A DNA stretch of 64,000 nt from Ailurus styani (Eukaryota > Chordata > Mammalia > Carnivora > Ailuridae): positions 376,429-440,428 of the forward strand of contig LNAC01000380.1 in assembly GCA_002007465.1 (NCBI GenBank), read 5' to 3'. The position numbers and the translations under genes are program-made. How positions within the stretch are numbered: the stretch's first letter is position 1; every line of letters starts with the position of its first letter. The notes below the pieces were generated by a model. That model ran no database searches, was not told where the DNA came from, and saw only the letters and a list, made by a program, of their open reading frames with translations. This document shows positions 1-10,470 of the stretch, in pieces.

Positions 1-830
1 TTTCAACCTGTTTCCTCCAGGAACTTTTCTTTCTAAACTGGAGCTGCCACTTATGAATTCTGTCCCCCTGGCCTCTCGTGTTCAGCTGTGTAACCTTGTT
101 ATGTTAACATAAAAATTAAACACGAGAGATGAATCAGCCAAATTGGATTCACTTACATGGATCAAATGGCTGCCGCCAGTGGACAAGAAAACAGCCGCAA
201 CCAGAGCCGGGAGGGATGGGCTTCTTCTGTGGGGTCTGGACTTGAAGAAGGAAAGGAATGAGGACGGAGAGGGACAAAGCCAGTGTGAAGGGTCAGTGTG
301 GCTTCTGACTCTCTGGATGGCTGGAAGGGGCCTGACGAGTTGCCCTGAAGTGGGGAGGGGACATCGCTTGCGTACGTAGGACAAGACACCTTCGCACACT
401 GTCTGGTTCCATCCACCCAGGGGCACAGGATGCCGGTCTATTGGCCCAGTTCTTCTAACTGCCCTGTGGAGTCCAAATGGGCTTCCAGACCCCCTACAAA
501 CATGGGCTCCATTAAACGGAAGAGACTCACAGTCAGATCACCTCACTCATTACTAGTCTAGACAAGCCTTGGGCCTCCGTGCCCTGGTCCCTGGCTTAGT
601 GCACTGTCCCCAGTCCTGTTCCCTCCCTGCAGACCCACCCTGTGCTCTGGGCTTCAGCTCCTTCCCTGAGCAGATATCACCCCAAAACACTGGGCCTTGG
701 TCCTGCAATCCCAAGACTCACTTCCTCTCCTGAAGCCCCCAGACTCAGCCTCGGACTCAACTAGATGTCACTCCCCCTGAGCCCCTTAGGACTGGACTAG
801 GTGTCCTCAGAGCTCAGAGAACCCCTGCTC
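1..830. other. Unassigned non-coding sequence
   Basis: No repeat family, exon or RNA gene was recognised here. Open frames of 78-114 codons occur on both strands and overlap one another, which is expected by chance in moderately GC-rich DNA. None shows a recognisable domain or good flanking splice sites. Confidence 0.5.
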
Positions 831-835
831 TCACG

Positions 836-965
836 CCCCTCACAGCACTCACTGAATTGTTTAAACTGCCTATCTGCCCATTTCCCCTACTGGACCCCAA
901 GCTCCTGGGGGCCAGGATGGGCCCAGCCTTCCTGTGGGTGTTTCCAAGCGGTTACACAGACGCAG
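836..965 (+). mobile_element. Possible L2 LINE 3'-end fragment
   Basis: The stretch 'CTACTGGACCCCAAGCTCCTG' region followed by a G-rich motif resembles the conserved L2 3' end (actagactgtaagctcc..gagggcaggga). It is degraded and short, so the call is weak. Confidence 0.35.
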
Positions 966-1303
966 CTCTGTGCAGGAACGGATAGATCCAGGGGGTGCAG
1001 GCTGGCGTGGGTGCAAGGATTTGATGCCACAAGGAACCCCGAGAACTGGCTCCACACAGTCAGCATCAGCTGTGTCTGCACATCTCTCGTTCCTTCCAGA
1101 GTGACCTTGTCTCTTGGATGGAGGTGGTGATTTCAGCCCTGCTGCACTCTGGCCTAAAGCCCGAGTACAAGCACTTTGGAACCATCGAGCTGATGGTGCT
1201 TGAGCCCACTGGGTCCCCTGAAGCCAAGTCTCTGGGGCTGAGTCTGGGAGTAGCCGTGGACAGTATCTCACATGTTCTACAGGATGAAAGAAAAAGCCTT
1301 TCT

Positions 1304-1512
1304 AAGGCACCTGGGTGGTTCAGGCGGTTAAGGCCTCTGCCTTCGGCTCAGGTCGTGATCTCAGGTCCTGGGATCGAGCCCCGAGTCAGGCTCTGCTCAG
1401 CGGGGAGCCTGCTTCTCCCTCTGCCTCTGCCCCTCCTGCTCATGCTCTCTCTCTCTCTCTCCAATAAATAAAATCTTTAAAAAAAAAAAAAAGAAAGAAA
1501 GAAAGAAAAAAG
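1304..1512 (+). mobile_element. CAN-SINE (tRNA-Lys-derived carnivore SINE)
   Basis: A near full-length copy starts at the CACCTGGGTGG head. It has the A-box region (GGTTCAGGCGGTTAAGG), the B-box-like GGATCGAGCCC, a CT-rich stretch, AATAAAATCTTT and a poly-A/GAAA tail. It is flanked by a direct repeat AAAGAAAAAGCC at about 1287-1298 and 1514-1525, the target-site duplication expected of L1-driven insertion. The 'GGTTAAGGCCTCTGCC' variant resembles mustelid copies. It is non-coding; an open frame running through it is incidental. Confidence 0.94.
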
Positions 1513-1689
1513 AAAAGAAAAAGCCATTTTGGGAAACAGCCACCAGAGGACATGAAGTGGAATGGCCAGCAGCACCCTTCTGGTCATTCTCCCCCCCGAG
1601 ATGTTCTGAAGAAACACTTTCCTCCTGAAGGCACAGAACCCAGGGCCCAGATGGAGGACAGTCAGTTGCTCATTGAAGGTCAGAGAAAG

Positions 1690-2186
1690 TGTTGGAGCAG
1701 AATCAGCTCCTGAGTTTGAGCAAGGGACAGGCAGGGCTAGGTAGGGAGAGAGAGGTAGGGGGCTACGGGATCAGGCTCACAAAAATCCCAAAAGCGAGGA
1801 GGTATAAGGAGACCAGCCATAAGGGAACAAATCAGACCCTGAAGTCCCAGGTATCAGAAGCGTGGTCTTGTTATAACAGCTACTTGTGACCGAGAATTAC
1901 CGGACCCTGAAAAGGAAGTAAGCGATTGAAGGTGTCATCACTAGTCCTTACTCAATGGTGCCACCAACAGAAAAGTCAAAAAGATGTAAGATTCCCGGTT
2001 AGTCTTCAATAAAAGACCAACCCTAAAAGCCCTCTGTGGCAACCCCATAGGGACCCCCCTCACGCCTGAGAGCTTGTTCTGTAACCTCACTTAATAAAAC
2101 TATCGCTTTACTCACTCTTTGGCCTCAAGATTCATTCTTTGATTCCATGAGACAAGAACCCCCCTCTCCTGCTTCAAGTTGCCACA
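1690..2186 (+). mobile_element. Probable solo ERV1-like LTR
   Basis: The 3' half reads like a gammaretroviral-type U3-R-U5. It has a TATA-like CAATAAAAG near 2006, a poly(A) signal AATAAA at 2093-2098, and about 60 bases later the U5-like 'GATTCCATGAGACAAGAACC'. No primer-binding site, gag, pol or env was seen on either side, so it looks like a solo or truncated LTR. Both boundaries are estimates, and a matching target duplication was not identified. The family name is not assigned. Confidence 0.6.
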
Positions 2187-2689
2187 TGTGAATCCCGGGA
2201 AGTCCCCGCCATCCCCCCGCTGCACAGGCGGCAGGCAGCTCTCGGGTGACGTTGGCGTGTGCTTCACTTCCCAGGCTGCTGTTGAGCACTCCTGCTGTGT
2301 CTGCGAGTGGGCTGCTCACACGGGGCCAGATCCAGACCTGCTGACGCCAGGGCGTGAGCAGGACTGAGCTGAGAGGAGCACAGGGTGCCCAGGTAGAGAG
2401 TCTCCCAAGGTGGATTCTGGGGAAAGTAGCAGCAGACCAGCTAAGGGATGAGTTCTCAGCGTATCCCAGGGCTGGAGTCACATTGTCATAGATGTGTGAC
2501 AGAGATGGCCACAGGTTCCATGAGTTCCCAGAGGGGCCACGGATTCCCCAGGCTCACCCCTGGAGAAGGGAAGAGCCACTACAGGAGGGAGGGGCGCGTG
2601 ACAGAGAAGACAGCCCCCAGTTCCTCTTGGAGGTGGCATGTGACTAAGAGGTGGCCTGTGAGGGGCAGGGGCGCATCAGCCCTCCACAG
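2187..2689. other. Unassigned GC-rich sequence
   Basis: No repeat or exon was recognised between the LTR and the CpG-rich block. A splice-donor-like string CAGGGGTGAGCC lies on the minus strand near 2557. It is the nearest such signal downstream of a possible minus-strand promoter, and there is no independent support for its use. Confidence 0.45.
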
Positions 2690-3862
2690 GAGTGCACCAC
2701 GCTCCCTCACGGTCTCAAGGGAGCCCCTGGGAGCTGCCTTCCCAGGGCAGCGTCCCCCGCGCTGGAAAGGAGCCTTCACACTGTGGTCGGTCAAGACTGA
2801 ATGCCGCTTCTGGCTGTGGCTCATGGAGGGCTGGCTCCAGCCCCTGCCTTGGGTCTTGCCCAGCCCCACGCCGCACAAGGGGCATTCTGCCGTCTAAGGG
2901 CCACAGAAAGCCTGCAGCAGCTGCCTGGCCCGTGGAAGCGTCGCTCTGGGAGGCTGGCTGGGACGGAAGCCAGCCGCCGAGCAATCACGCTGTGCGCCCG
3001 GCACGGCTGTGCCGTGAGGAGCCCAAGCAGCTGCTGGACACAGTCCCCGACGAGGGAGAGCGAAGCCCAGGGCCACCAGGGCTCCGGGCAGGAGACGCCA
3101 GCGTCCCAGCCAGTCCGCATGGACCGGAGACCAGCCCCCAGCTGAGCCCTTCCCGAAGGTCTGACCAGAAAACCAGGGGCCCCTGGGTGCGGAGCGGACT
3201 GTTCTGCAGCAGCAGACACGCCAAGATTGAGCCCGGACGGCAAGTGCGCGAGGGCGCTCGAAGATGGAAGCAGAGATCCCGGCGATGAAGACGATGAACG
3301 ACGCGCTCGGGTCCCCTGCCTCTGATGGGTCTTCCCTAAGTGCCGCGCTTCCAGAGACGACAAGTGAGGAAGTTCGAAGCGGGAGTGTCAGAAATCCACT
3401 TCCTTCTCTTCCTTGGACACGGGGTTCTGAAGAGACCGGAAGAGCCGAGGGGGTATTTCCGGCCTCACGTTGGCGGTGCGTCAGGACGCACTCCTCGCGG
3501 CTCTGCTCCGCATCAGCTGTGCAAGCGTCCCCGGCGCTCCCGTACGAAGCGGAGTCCCGTGTCCGCAGCCAGGGTGAGCGCCCCTTACTGGGTCTCCAGA
3601 ACTCAGCCGAATCAGAAACACACCCCAACCAAGCACGGCTGCTGCTCATCGCGCACAGCCCCGTGACTCGGGCCCTCAGCAAACGTGCGCCGCCATCTTC
3701 ACTGTCTAGGCCCCAAGAGGCGCCATCTTCTCCGTCCCCTGACAGCTCGTGAACCAATGGGAACAGTCTTCTCAGTCACATGACAGCTCGGGACCCAATC
3801 GGAACTGTCTTCTCAGTCACATGACAGCTCCGAGACTCAATGGGAATGGCCTTTTCAGTCAT
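2690..3862. promoter_or_regulatory. CpG-rich, promoter-like block
   Basis: CpG dinucleotides are dense from about 2690 and most dense at 3180-3740. The block holds motifs typical of housekeeping promoters: ETS/GABPA sites CCGGAAG (3436-3442) and TTCCGG (3457-3462), two YY1-type GCCATCTTC motifs (3692-3700 and 3722-3730), and a repeat array with CCAAT boxes. On the minus strand the YY1 motifs read GAAGATGGC, the orientation usually seen just downstream of a start site, so minus-strand transcription is the favoured guess. A plus-strand donor-like CCAGG|GTGAGC is at 3569-3579. No exon with a recognisable protein was found. A retroposed or orphan CpG island is the main alternative. Confidence 0.5.
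3740..3862. repeat. Three-copy 41-bp tandem repeat with CCAAT-type and E-box motifs
   Basis: Units begin at about 3740, 3781 and 3822, each with TGACAGCTC. Two units carry an exact CCAAT (3754-3758, 3795-3799) and the third a TCAAT. The palindromic E-box GTCACATGAC occurs at 3775-3784 and 3816-3825, and its third copy is degraded. CCAAT is the NF-Y site; TCACATGA is the M-box type bound by MITF/TFE/USF factors. The repeat lies at the edge of the CpG-rich block, where upstream promoter elements of a minus-strand gene would be. Confidence 0.8.
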
Positions 3863-4395
3863 ACGCCATCACCCAGGAACCAGTGGGAAGGTTTATTCTG
3901 GATCGTCCTTGTCTGAGGGAACGTCACGGACTGTGGTGTGGACTGTCATTTTTCAATCCGTGCAGAGATAATCCATATCATCCTGTTCACCAGCAGGAGG
4001 CTCTCGCTGCTGCCAGTGTGACTTGCTATCTCAGGGGGAATCAGGTCCATTTGCTCCCGCCTGGCCGGTGGGATGAGCCACTCGCCCAGGGTCTCTCTCT
4101 CCGCTGGTCCTTGCTTGTCACTGTTAATGGCAGGCTGCTCAGAGCATTATCGCTCCCAGCTCACTGAGCTCAGTGGCAGAGAGAGGACATGGCTGGTGGT
4201 CCGATGTTCCAGACTGGCCCCATTGCTGCTCCCCCTTCCCCCCTCAGGACACAGGAAGCAAATCTGCTTGAGTTCAGCCTCCATGAGCAGCACCCGCCAG
4301 CCAGCCCCACATGTGCAGTGTGCACTGGGTCATTTGTCCAGCCCAGATCTCTGGCGCATACCCAGCATCGGGTGCTCCGAGCTCAGCCCTGGGTT
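3863..4395. other. Unassigned sequence
   Basis: No repeat family or exon was recognised. A one-mismatch CTCF-like core (CCAGCAGGAGGC) occurs near 3990 and is too weak to annotate separately. Confidence 0.45.
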
Positions 4396-4794
4396 CAGTG
4401 GTAAAAGGAGAGTGGAAGGCCTCCTCCATGTGACTTGGGTACTAGGAGGCAGAGGGACAGTAAACAAGTAAATCAATCCGCAGGCAGGGTAGATGCAGAG
4501 AGTGAGAAGTACTGCAAGGAAATCAAGCAGAAGAGATGACAGAGGGTGTCCAGACTGTGAGGAAAGACAGTTGGATCCAGAGGTCAGGGAGGGCTTCATG
4601 GAGGAGATGACACCAAGTTCTGAATGACAGAAAGGAGGTAGCCATGCAATGCTGTAGGAACCTAGAAATCCAGACACGGAGAACAGCCAAGTGCAAAGGT
4701 CAGGAGGGGAGGATGGACATGGGGCACGAGAAACAGTAAGCAGGTCAGTGGGACTGGGGTGAGTCGGCACTAGAGCAGCAGAGGTGCCATCCTC
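4396..4794 (-). mobile_element. Ancient L2-type repeat, inverted relative to the next L2
   Basis: The text 'GGTCAGGGAGGGCTTCATGGAGGAG', 'AAGTGCAAAGGTC' and 'CAGTAAACAAGTAAAT' matches the common mammalian repeat whose reverse complement reads as L2 (cctccaggaagccctccctgacc). Divergence is high. The orientation flips to plus at about 4795, where a second L2 segment begins. Confidence 0.45.
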
Positions 4795-4913
4795 CTTCAC
4801 CTAGGACTCAGCTCAACCACCTCCTTAGACCAGCTTTCCCTGAACTCCTGCTCAGTCATACCTCCACCACTGCCGGGACTCCACTCCCCACCTCCTTACC
4901 TCATCTTAGTCCA
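4795..4913 (+). mobile_element. L2 LINE fragment, left part (split)
   Basis: 'CAGCTCAACCACCTCCTTAGACC' and 'CTTTCCCTGA' match the L2 region just upstream of the 3' end. The element is cut at about 4913 by an MLT1A LTR and resumes at 5283 in collinear order. Confidence 0.6.
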
Positions 4914-5282
4914 TTCAAGCTGCTGTCACTAAATAGTACAAAATAACACAGGGTGGGGGCCTCATAAACAACAGGCATTTATTGCTCACACTTCTGGAGG
5001 CTGGAAACCCAAGATCACGGTGCTGGCAGATTCAGTGTCCGGTGAAAACCCACTTTCTAGTTGGTAGATAGCTGTCTTCTTGCTGTGTCTGCACATGGTG
5101 GAATGGCAAAGGGAGCTCTCTGGGGTCTCCTATGAGACCACTAATCCCATTTGTAGTGTGAATGGCTCCACCCTCATGGCCCAGTCACCTCCCAAAGGCC
5201 TCACCACCTAATGCCATCGTATTGGGGGTTAGGATTTCAACATATGAATTTAGGGAGAAGTGCAACCATTCAGTTTATGGAA
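4914..5282 (-). mobile_element. MLT1A-like MaLR LTR
   Basis: On the plus strand it reads as the reverse complement of MLT1A: CTTAGTCCATTCAAGCTGC at the left, then TTCTGGAGGCTGGAA, GCTGTGTCTGCACATGG, TCACCTCCCAAAGGCC, and 'GGGGGTTAGGATTTCAACA' at the right. The length of about 370 bp fits a full LTR. It interrupts an L2 and so is younger than it. Confidence 0.87.
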
Positions 5283-5483
5283 CCCTCTTCTGTTTTCTTA
5301 GTAACTCTTAGTATTTTCTAACTTATCTTAGTTATGTGTTGTTCAGTTTATTATCTGCTTCCCCTGCTGGAGTGTATGCTCCATAGGGTGGGGCCATTTC
5401 TACCTTTTTCACTACTATATCCCCAACTAAGCCTTTCGGTTCGGTACATAGTTGGTGCTCAAGAAATCATTGTTGAATGAATA
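5283..5483 (+). mobile_element. L2 LINE fragment, right part (3' end)
   Basis: This continues the L2 begun at 4795. 'GGAGTGTATGCTCCATAGG', 'TATATCCCCAACTAAG' and the terminal 'TTGTTGAATGAAT' are hallmarks of the L2 3' end. Confidence 0.68.
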
Positions 5484-5699
5484 TTGGCCATATTCATGAG
5501 GGGCTATCAGCACAGCAAGGATACAGGCATCATTGGAGTGGGTCTATTATGTCTGGAGAGAACTTAAGCATTTTTGTGTTTATCTTTGGTCTGAAGGATG
5601 ATATTCTCATCATGCATACACGCAGGCAACAAACACAGCCACACTCACCTGCTGGGTCCTTGTTGTTCCCCAGGCTTGCCTGAGAAGTTAATCAACTAT

Positions 5700-5828
5700 A
5701 GGATGGAGGTGTTAATGTTATCTCCACTTCAGAAATGATGTGACAAGAGTTTTAAAGGGTTAATTAACTTTTCCAATGTCACACAGCTACTCAGAGATGC
5801 TGATGTGACTCAGCACACAGCTTCCCTC
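5700..5828 (-). mobile_element. MIR SINE fragment
   Basis: 'ATCTCCACTTCAGAAATGATG' followed by 'TTAATTAACTTTTCCAATGTCACACAGCTA' matches the reverse complement of the MIR core (cccattttacagatgagg..taacttgcccaaggtcacacagct). Confidence 0.62.
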
Positions 5829-5984
5829 CCTGTTCAGCTCAGACGCATATATGTGTTTTGATGGACTCATTGCCTCTTCCCTTGGGTTGTGTTCATACTT
5901 TGTCTTTAACCACACTTGACACTTGACGACCCTTAAACAGTTACAGGTGGTTAGGTCTCCCCAGCTGGTTTTCATGTCCCCAAA

Positions 5985-6158
5985 GAGACAGTGTGGTGTG
6001 GTGATCAGTGATGTGTGCCCTCCAGAGCCAGCCAGCCAGCCTCCCCCATCAGATCCTGGCTACATTGGGCAAGTGATTGAACAGCTCAGTGACTCAGTTT
6101 CTCCATCTGTACAATGGACGTAGTAAGAATAGTCGCCTCAGAGATTTGCTGACCTTAT
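5985..6158 (+). mobile_element. MIR SINE
   Basis: The order 'GATCCTGGCTACATTGGGCAA', 'CTCAGTTTCTCCATCTGTACA' and ATGGACGTAGTAA matches the plus-oriented MIR core (tgaccttgggcaag..cctcagtttcctcatctgtaaaatgg). Confidence 0.72.
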
Positions 6159-6299
6159 AGATTTGTATTCACCTGCGAAAAGCCCTGCTTTAGATTAGGA
6201 GAGGTAAAGCTGCATGAGAACATTGCTCCCCCACTAAAACCCAGGAAGAGCTAGGTAATCTAATCAAATACTAACCCTTCTTGAACGTTTAAGAGAGCT

Positions 6300-7660
6300 G
6301 AGGTGGAAGGCAACCAGGTGAACTAAACTCCAAAGGGTAACAAACCCCTCAGAAGAGAGATGGAACCCATGAACTGTTTAATCTTGGCAACCTACAGGAA
6401 GACAAGATGGCCACCATAAAACTGAGTGGGAAGAAAATAGCTAAAATTTTAATAAATCCTTAAAACTGAGTATGGGCTAGCATGACAGGTCAGAATCCCT
6501 GGAAGTTCGGAGAAAAGGGATGTTCATATTCACCCTCAAACCCTCTTCCTTGGTCCTCCACTGGGAAGGTCACAGAGGCGGGAGAAGAGACCAGGAGAGA
6601 TACCCCACCATGGTGGCACCCAGGCATCCACTTCACTCTTATGAGACAAAGTTCTCATTTGCTGGGGGTGGGTGGGCAGGAATCCTTAGCCGCATTCCTA
6701 GACAGAGGGTAGAAGAGAAGCAAAAGCCCACCATGCTTCCATGAGGGGAAGGCAGAAAAGACATTAGACAGGACCCAAGATCCTAAACTGATATAAAGCA
6801 GAGGTCTGTTTTCCTTGGAGAGAGATGGGAGACTCTCTCCTACCCAAGACCCCCTCCAGATACAAGGCAGAGTATATGTTATGGAGAAAGGAGGATCAAG
6901 AAGTACAGGAGCCCCCTCTCTTGTCCCCAGGCCTAGTCTCACAGCACCTGCCTAAGACTGGAGCTGAAGTGGAAGAGAAGGAACAGCCAGTCCATACCCA
7001 TACCATCATCTTGCACAAGCAACAAGCAATGGCAGTGTACCACAGGGAGAAGACAGAGCATGGGAAGGAATGCCTCCGCCATAATATAGGCAGGAAGGAA
7101 CTGCTGGAGGCTGAGATGGAGCACAAGGTAAGAGTAGTCCAAAAATGGAGGAGTTTGGGGTCTCAGGTTCACTAAAGGTAACCATAGCAACAACAAACTC
7201 CAACCCAACTCAACTCCAGGCCTAGTTCCCTCAATCTCTCACAGTAATGGCCTGGCAGGAAAAAACGAATCCCATTTCTGAAAGTAAAATACTATTTACT
7301 TCAGTGCCCAGTTATTTTACACACAGTGTCTGTATTTTAATTTAAAAAATTATGAGACACAAGAAAGGAAGAATAAAATACCCCATTGTCAATAAATAGA
7401 GGAGTCAAAAGAACCAGACCCAGAAATGACCTGTATTTTGGAGCTGTATTGTAAAGGCAGGGCCTAAACTGATATTAAGCAGAGGTCTGTTTTCCCTGGA
7501 GAGAGATGGGGGTCTATAGTTAATATATTAAAAGATCTAATGGAAAGGTCGACAACATGCATGGATGGGGAATTTCAGCAGAGAGATGTAAACTGTAAGA
7601 AAGATGGAAATGCTGTAAATAAAAATCATGATATGAGTCAAGAAAGATCTTTAAATAAAT
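6300..7660 (+). mobile_element. Old L1 (L1M/HAL1-type) 5'UTR to ORF1 remnant
   Basis: The 6785-7130 part resembles an L1M 5'UTR ('CAGAGGTCTGTTTTCC', 'GGAGAGAGATGGGAG', 'CAAGCAACAAGCAATGG'). The 7400-7650 part resembles the ORF1 start ('CCAGACCCAGAAATGACC', 'TCAGCAGAGAGATGTAAACT', 'GGAAATGCTGTAAATAAAAA'). The reading frame is decayed. About 50 bases centred on 6785-6830 recur at 7467-7510, which is out of order for a simple L1 and suggests a local rearrangement. Confidence 0.55.
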
Positions 7661-7929
7661 TGAATGGTGTGTGTGATGCATTAAGTTCTTGGAATTTGTG
7701 ACTATTATTATTCTGGAGGGCAGGAAATGTGTCTTTTACCTTCTCCCTGGTGGGCTCAGCATTCAGCATGGGACTGGGCTCATGGGACATCCACATCCAG
7801 GAATGTGCAAATGAACACAGCATAAACAGGAGCAGAATGACTAGCTTCCTCACCACACACAAATTTGTATATAGAGAAAATCTTGTAAATTGCTGTCAAT
7901 AATACAGTTGGAGTTTTATCATAGACAAG

Positions 7930-8085
7930 GGGCTGTTCTAAACTTTTCACATGTGGTAACTCGCTACATCTCAAGCTCCTTACAAAGTAGGTTTAATTAT
8001 TTTCATTTAGCAGATGGAGTCACAGGCCCAGAGCAGGAAATAGCAGGCTTGGGCCACTCTAACGGCAAACAGTCTGTCTCTGTAC
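7930..8085 (-). mobile_element. MIR SINE fragment
   Basis: 'CATGTGGTAACTCGCTACATCTCA', 'AGTAGGTTTAATTATTTTCATTTAGCAGATGGAG' and 'CAGGCCCAGAG' follow the reverse-complement MIR order. Confidence 0.6.
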
Positions 8086-8149
8086 CCACATTCTTGGCTA
8101 TTTCAAGATGATAGTGTTCATTCCTTTTGCCAGAATAGGCTTGACTTTC

Positions 8150-8440
8150 GCTGTTGATCCCTATAATCTTTTATTGGTCAATGGACTTCCAGTTCTGAGT
8201 AATCAGCTAACAGTATCAGTAGTAATAATAGCTGACCATAACTGAGTGCTTTCCATATAGCGTAAGCCACCATTTAAAGCATGTGAGCCAATTTGAATCT
8301 CCCCAGAATGCTATGAGGGAGATACTCTCATTGTCCCCTTATACTGATGAAGAACATGAGACACAGAGTGGTGAAGTTACTTGTCCATGGTTATAGAGTT
8401 TTCAAGTAGTGGTTTGGGACCAATATCTTTGCTCTTCACC
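8150..8440 (-). mobile_element. MIR SINE
   Basis: 'AATAATAGCTGACC', 'TGAGTGCTTTCCATATAG', 'TCCCCTTATACTGATGAAGAA' and 'GTGAAGTTACTTGTCCATGG' match reverse-complement MIR from its 3' part through its core. Confidence 0.66.
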
Positions 8441-9244
8441 CTTGTACTAAAATGGCTCTACAGAGGCTAGAAAGTTCTGGGAAATCAGCAGACATTGCAT
8501 CTGCACAGGGGAAACGAGGTTGTCTGAGAACAGATTCAGGACAGGGGGAAATGGAGTTGAGCTGGCCCAGTGTTCTGGTGATGTCGCTGAGACTTGAAGC
8601 TAACACCATGGGTCTTCAAGATGTGTGAGTTAATGCACTGACTTTTGCTTCAGCCACTTTGGGTTGGGCTTTCTCTACCTTGTGGGCATCCAGTCACTCT
8701 CAGAAAGGCTCTGGTCTGTAGGAGGAGGTGGCAGTAGCTGCCATGTCCCCTGGCCTTCAGGTGGAGGTAGAGTGTGTCTGAACAGTAAGTAGAGATCCAC
8801 AATTACAGATGACAGAATACTGTCAGCATAGGGAAAGCAAGTGTGCTTCTTGTGCACTCGCCTTTGGCCCCACGGAGAAGTTGGGGTCTGAAATAACCCT
8901 AAAACGAACCCTCAAAAAGCTGCCTGCCTGATTTTTAGCATCACTGACTTGAGTAGAATTAGGTGGTACCTTTTCCAGCCAGATGGCCTACGGCGGGGCT
9001 GGGAAGTAGGTCATGAGAGTGTTGATGACTAGATTGTCTTTCAGATTCCCTGTGATAACTCAGACCCCAAATCCCTTTGATCCCCAAATTTTGAGAGCTC
9101 TGTTTGCTCCACCTGATTGCTTCAATGAACACTCCACTTAGTCCACTAAGACTTGTACTCCTGCCCATCTTCTCAGAACACAAAATGAGTTTTCTATACC
9201 CAATTTTTAACCAAATTCCATTTTCTAGCTTTCCAGCAACTTCC
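8441..9244. other. Unassigned sequence
   Basis: No repeat family or exon was recognised, and short open frames on both strands have no identifiable domain. Confidence 0.45.
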
Positions 9245-9362
9245 ATCTGGGTTAGTCATTTAGCCTCTTGGTTTCAGGTCTCTTCTTTCAAAGAGAGGAA
9301 TAAATGATCCCCCATGCTTCACAGGAGGATTGAGAGAAATTAATTAATGTTTGTAAAGGGTT
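9245..9362 (+). mobile_element. Possible MIR fragment
   Basis: 'GGTTAGTCATTTAGCCTCTTGGTTTCAGGTC' and 'GGAGGATTGAGAGAAATTAATTAATGTTTGTAAAG' resemble the second half of MIR. Confidence 0.48.
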
Positions 9363-9814
9363 TTTCCATCCTGTGGTGTCTTTGATATCAGAGGATGAAA
9401 GTATGTGAGCAGTGGTGACGAGGACAGAGTTCAGGATGCAAAAAGAAAGAACAATTCTCTATTTGTTAGTTTTAGTGCTCAACCACACTGTTCTGATGTT
9501 TAACAAAGTTCTTTTAAGTTTTTCCAAATTAAATGCATGCATGTCAATATCATTCCTTTGATTAAATTATCCAAATAAAAATAAGTAATTTTTAAAAACT
9601 TTTGTACAAACCAAAGATGGAGTAGAAATCTGTTTCTTGCCAAGCAGAACCCTAACCGACATTGTAGCCCTTTTTCTGTCATTACTAGGAGGGGTGTGAA
9701 TTCACCGGCTCACCATCCTGCGGGCCCTCCCCCGGACTGTGCATGTCCTCTCTATTCTAAAGAAAGAAGAATGTAGTGTTTACTAATTTACTTTTTCCAG
9801 CAGAAGAGGTGGTC

Positions 9815-10216
9815 TATCATGGACTAAATTGTGTTCCTCCAAATTTATACGTTCACATGTTCATATGTTAAAGCTCTAGCCCTCAGCACCTCACAATTGA
9901 CCATATTTGGAGACAGAGTCTTTACAGAGGTTATGAAGTTAAAACAAGGTCAGATGTGTGCATCCTAATCCAAAAGGACTTGTGTCTTTATAAGAAGAGG
10001 AGATCAGGACACAGACACACACAGAGAGATGACCATGTGAGGACCCAGGGAGAAGATAACCATCTGCACACCTGGAAGATGCCTCCAGAGAAAGCCTCTC
10101 TGTCCACACCTTGATCTTGGCCTTGCAGCTTCCATGACTGTGAGAGAATGCACTGATGCTGTTTAAGCTGTCGCATCGGTGGTACTTCATTACAGCAGCC
10201 CCAGCAAACTAACACA
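9815..10216 (+). mobile_element. MLT1C-like MaLR LTR
   Basis: A full-length LTR of about 400 bp. In order it has 'ATGGACTAAATTGTGTTCC', 'GGAGACAGAGTCTTTACAGAGG', 'CATCCTAATCC', 'CTTTATAAGAAGAGGAGA', 'CACACCTTGATCTTGG', 'ACTGTGAGAGAATGC' and the terminal 'CAGCAAACTAACACA'. This is the MLT1C consensus order. Confidence 0.87.
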
Positions 10217-10470
10217 TAAGCCTACTCATGACCTCAGCTTCCTTTCTCTGTGATCAGTGAATCCAAGAGGGCACATCAGGAGAAAAGGTCCTCATGGCTG
10301 AGAAAGACGTTACACAGGGCTCAACGTGTCTGTCCTCTGTAGTCATTTCACACTATGCAGAGAAGAAATTTGGGATAAGAACTGACATGTGAGATCATTT
10401 TATGCAGAAAGACCTAAATTTTTCCTTTAAATTATTTCATTTGAAACCTTCTTTCAAATCTCACATTCTG

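Noticed and set aside
2894..3757. 287-codon open frame on the minus strand across the CpG-rich block
   Set aside because: GC-rich DNA has few stops. The composition is Arg/Ala/Ser/Pro-rich without a domain, and other frames on both strands are open over the same bases. The ATG also lies upstream of the likely start-site motifs.
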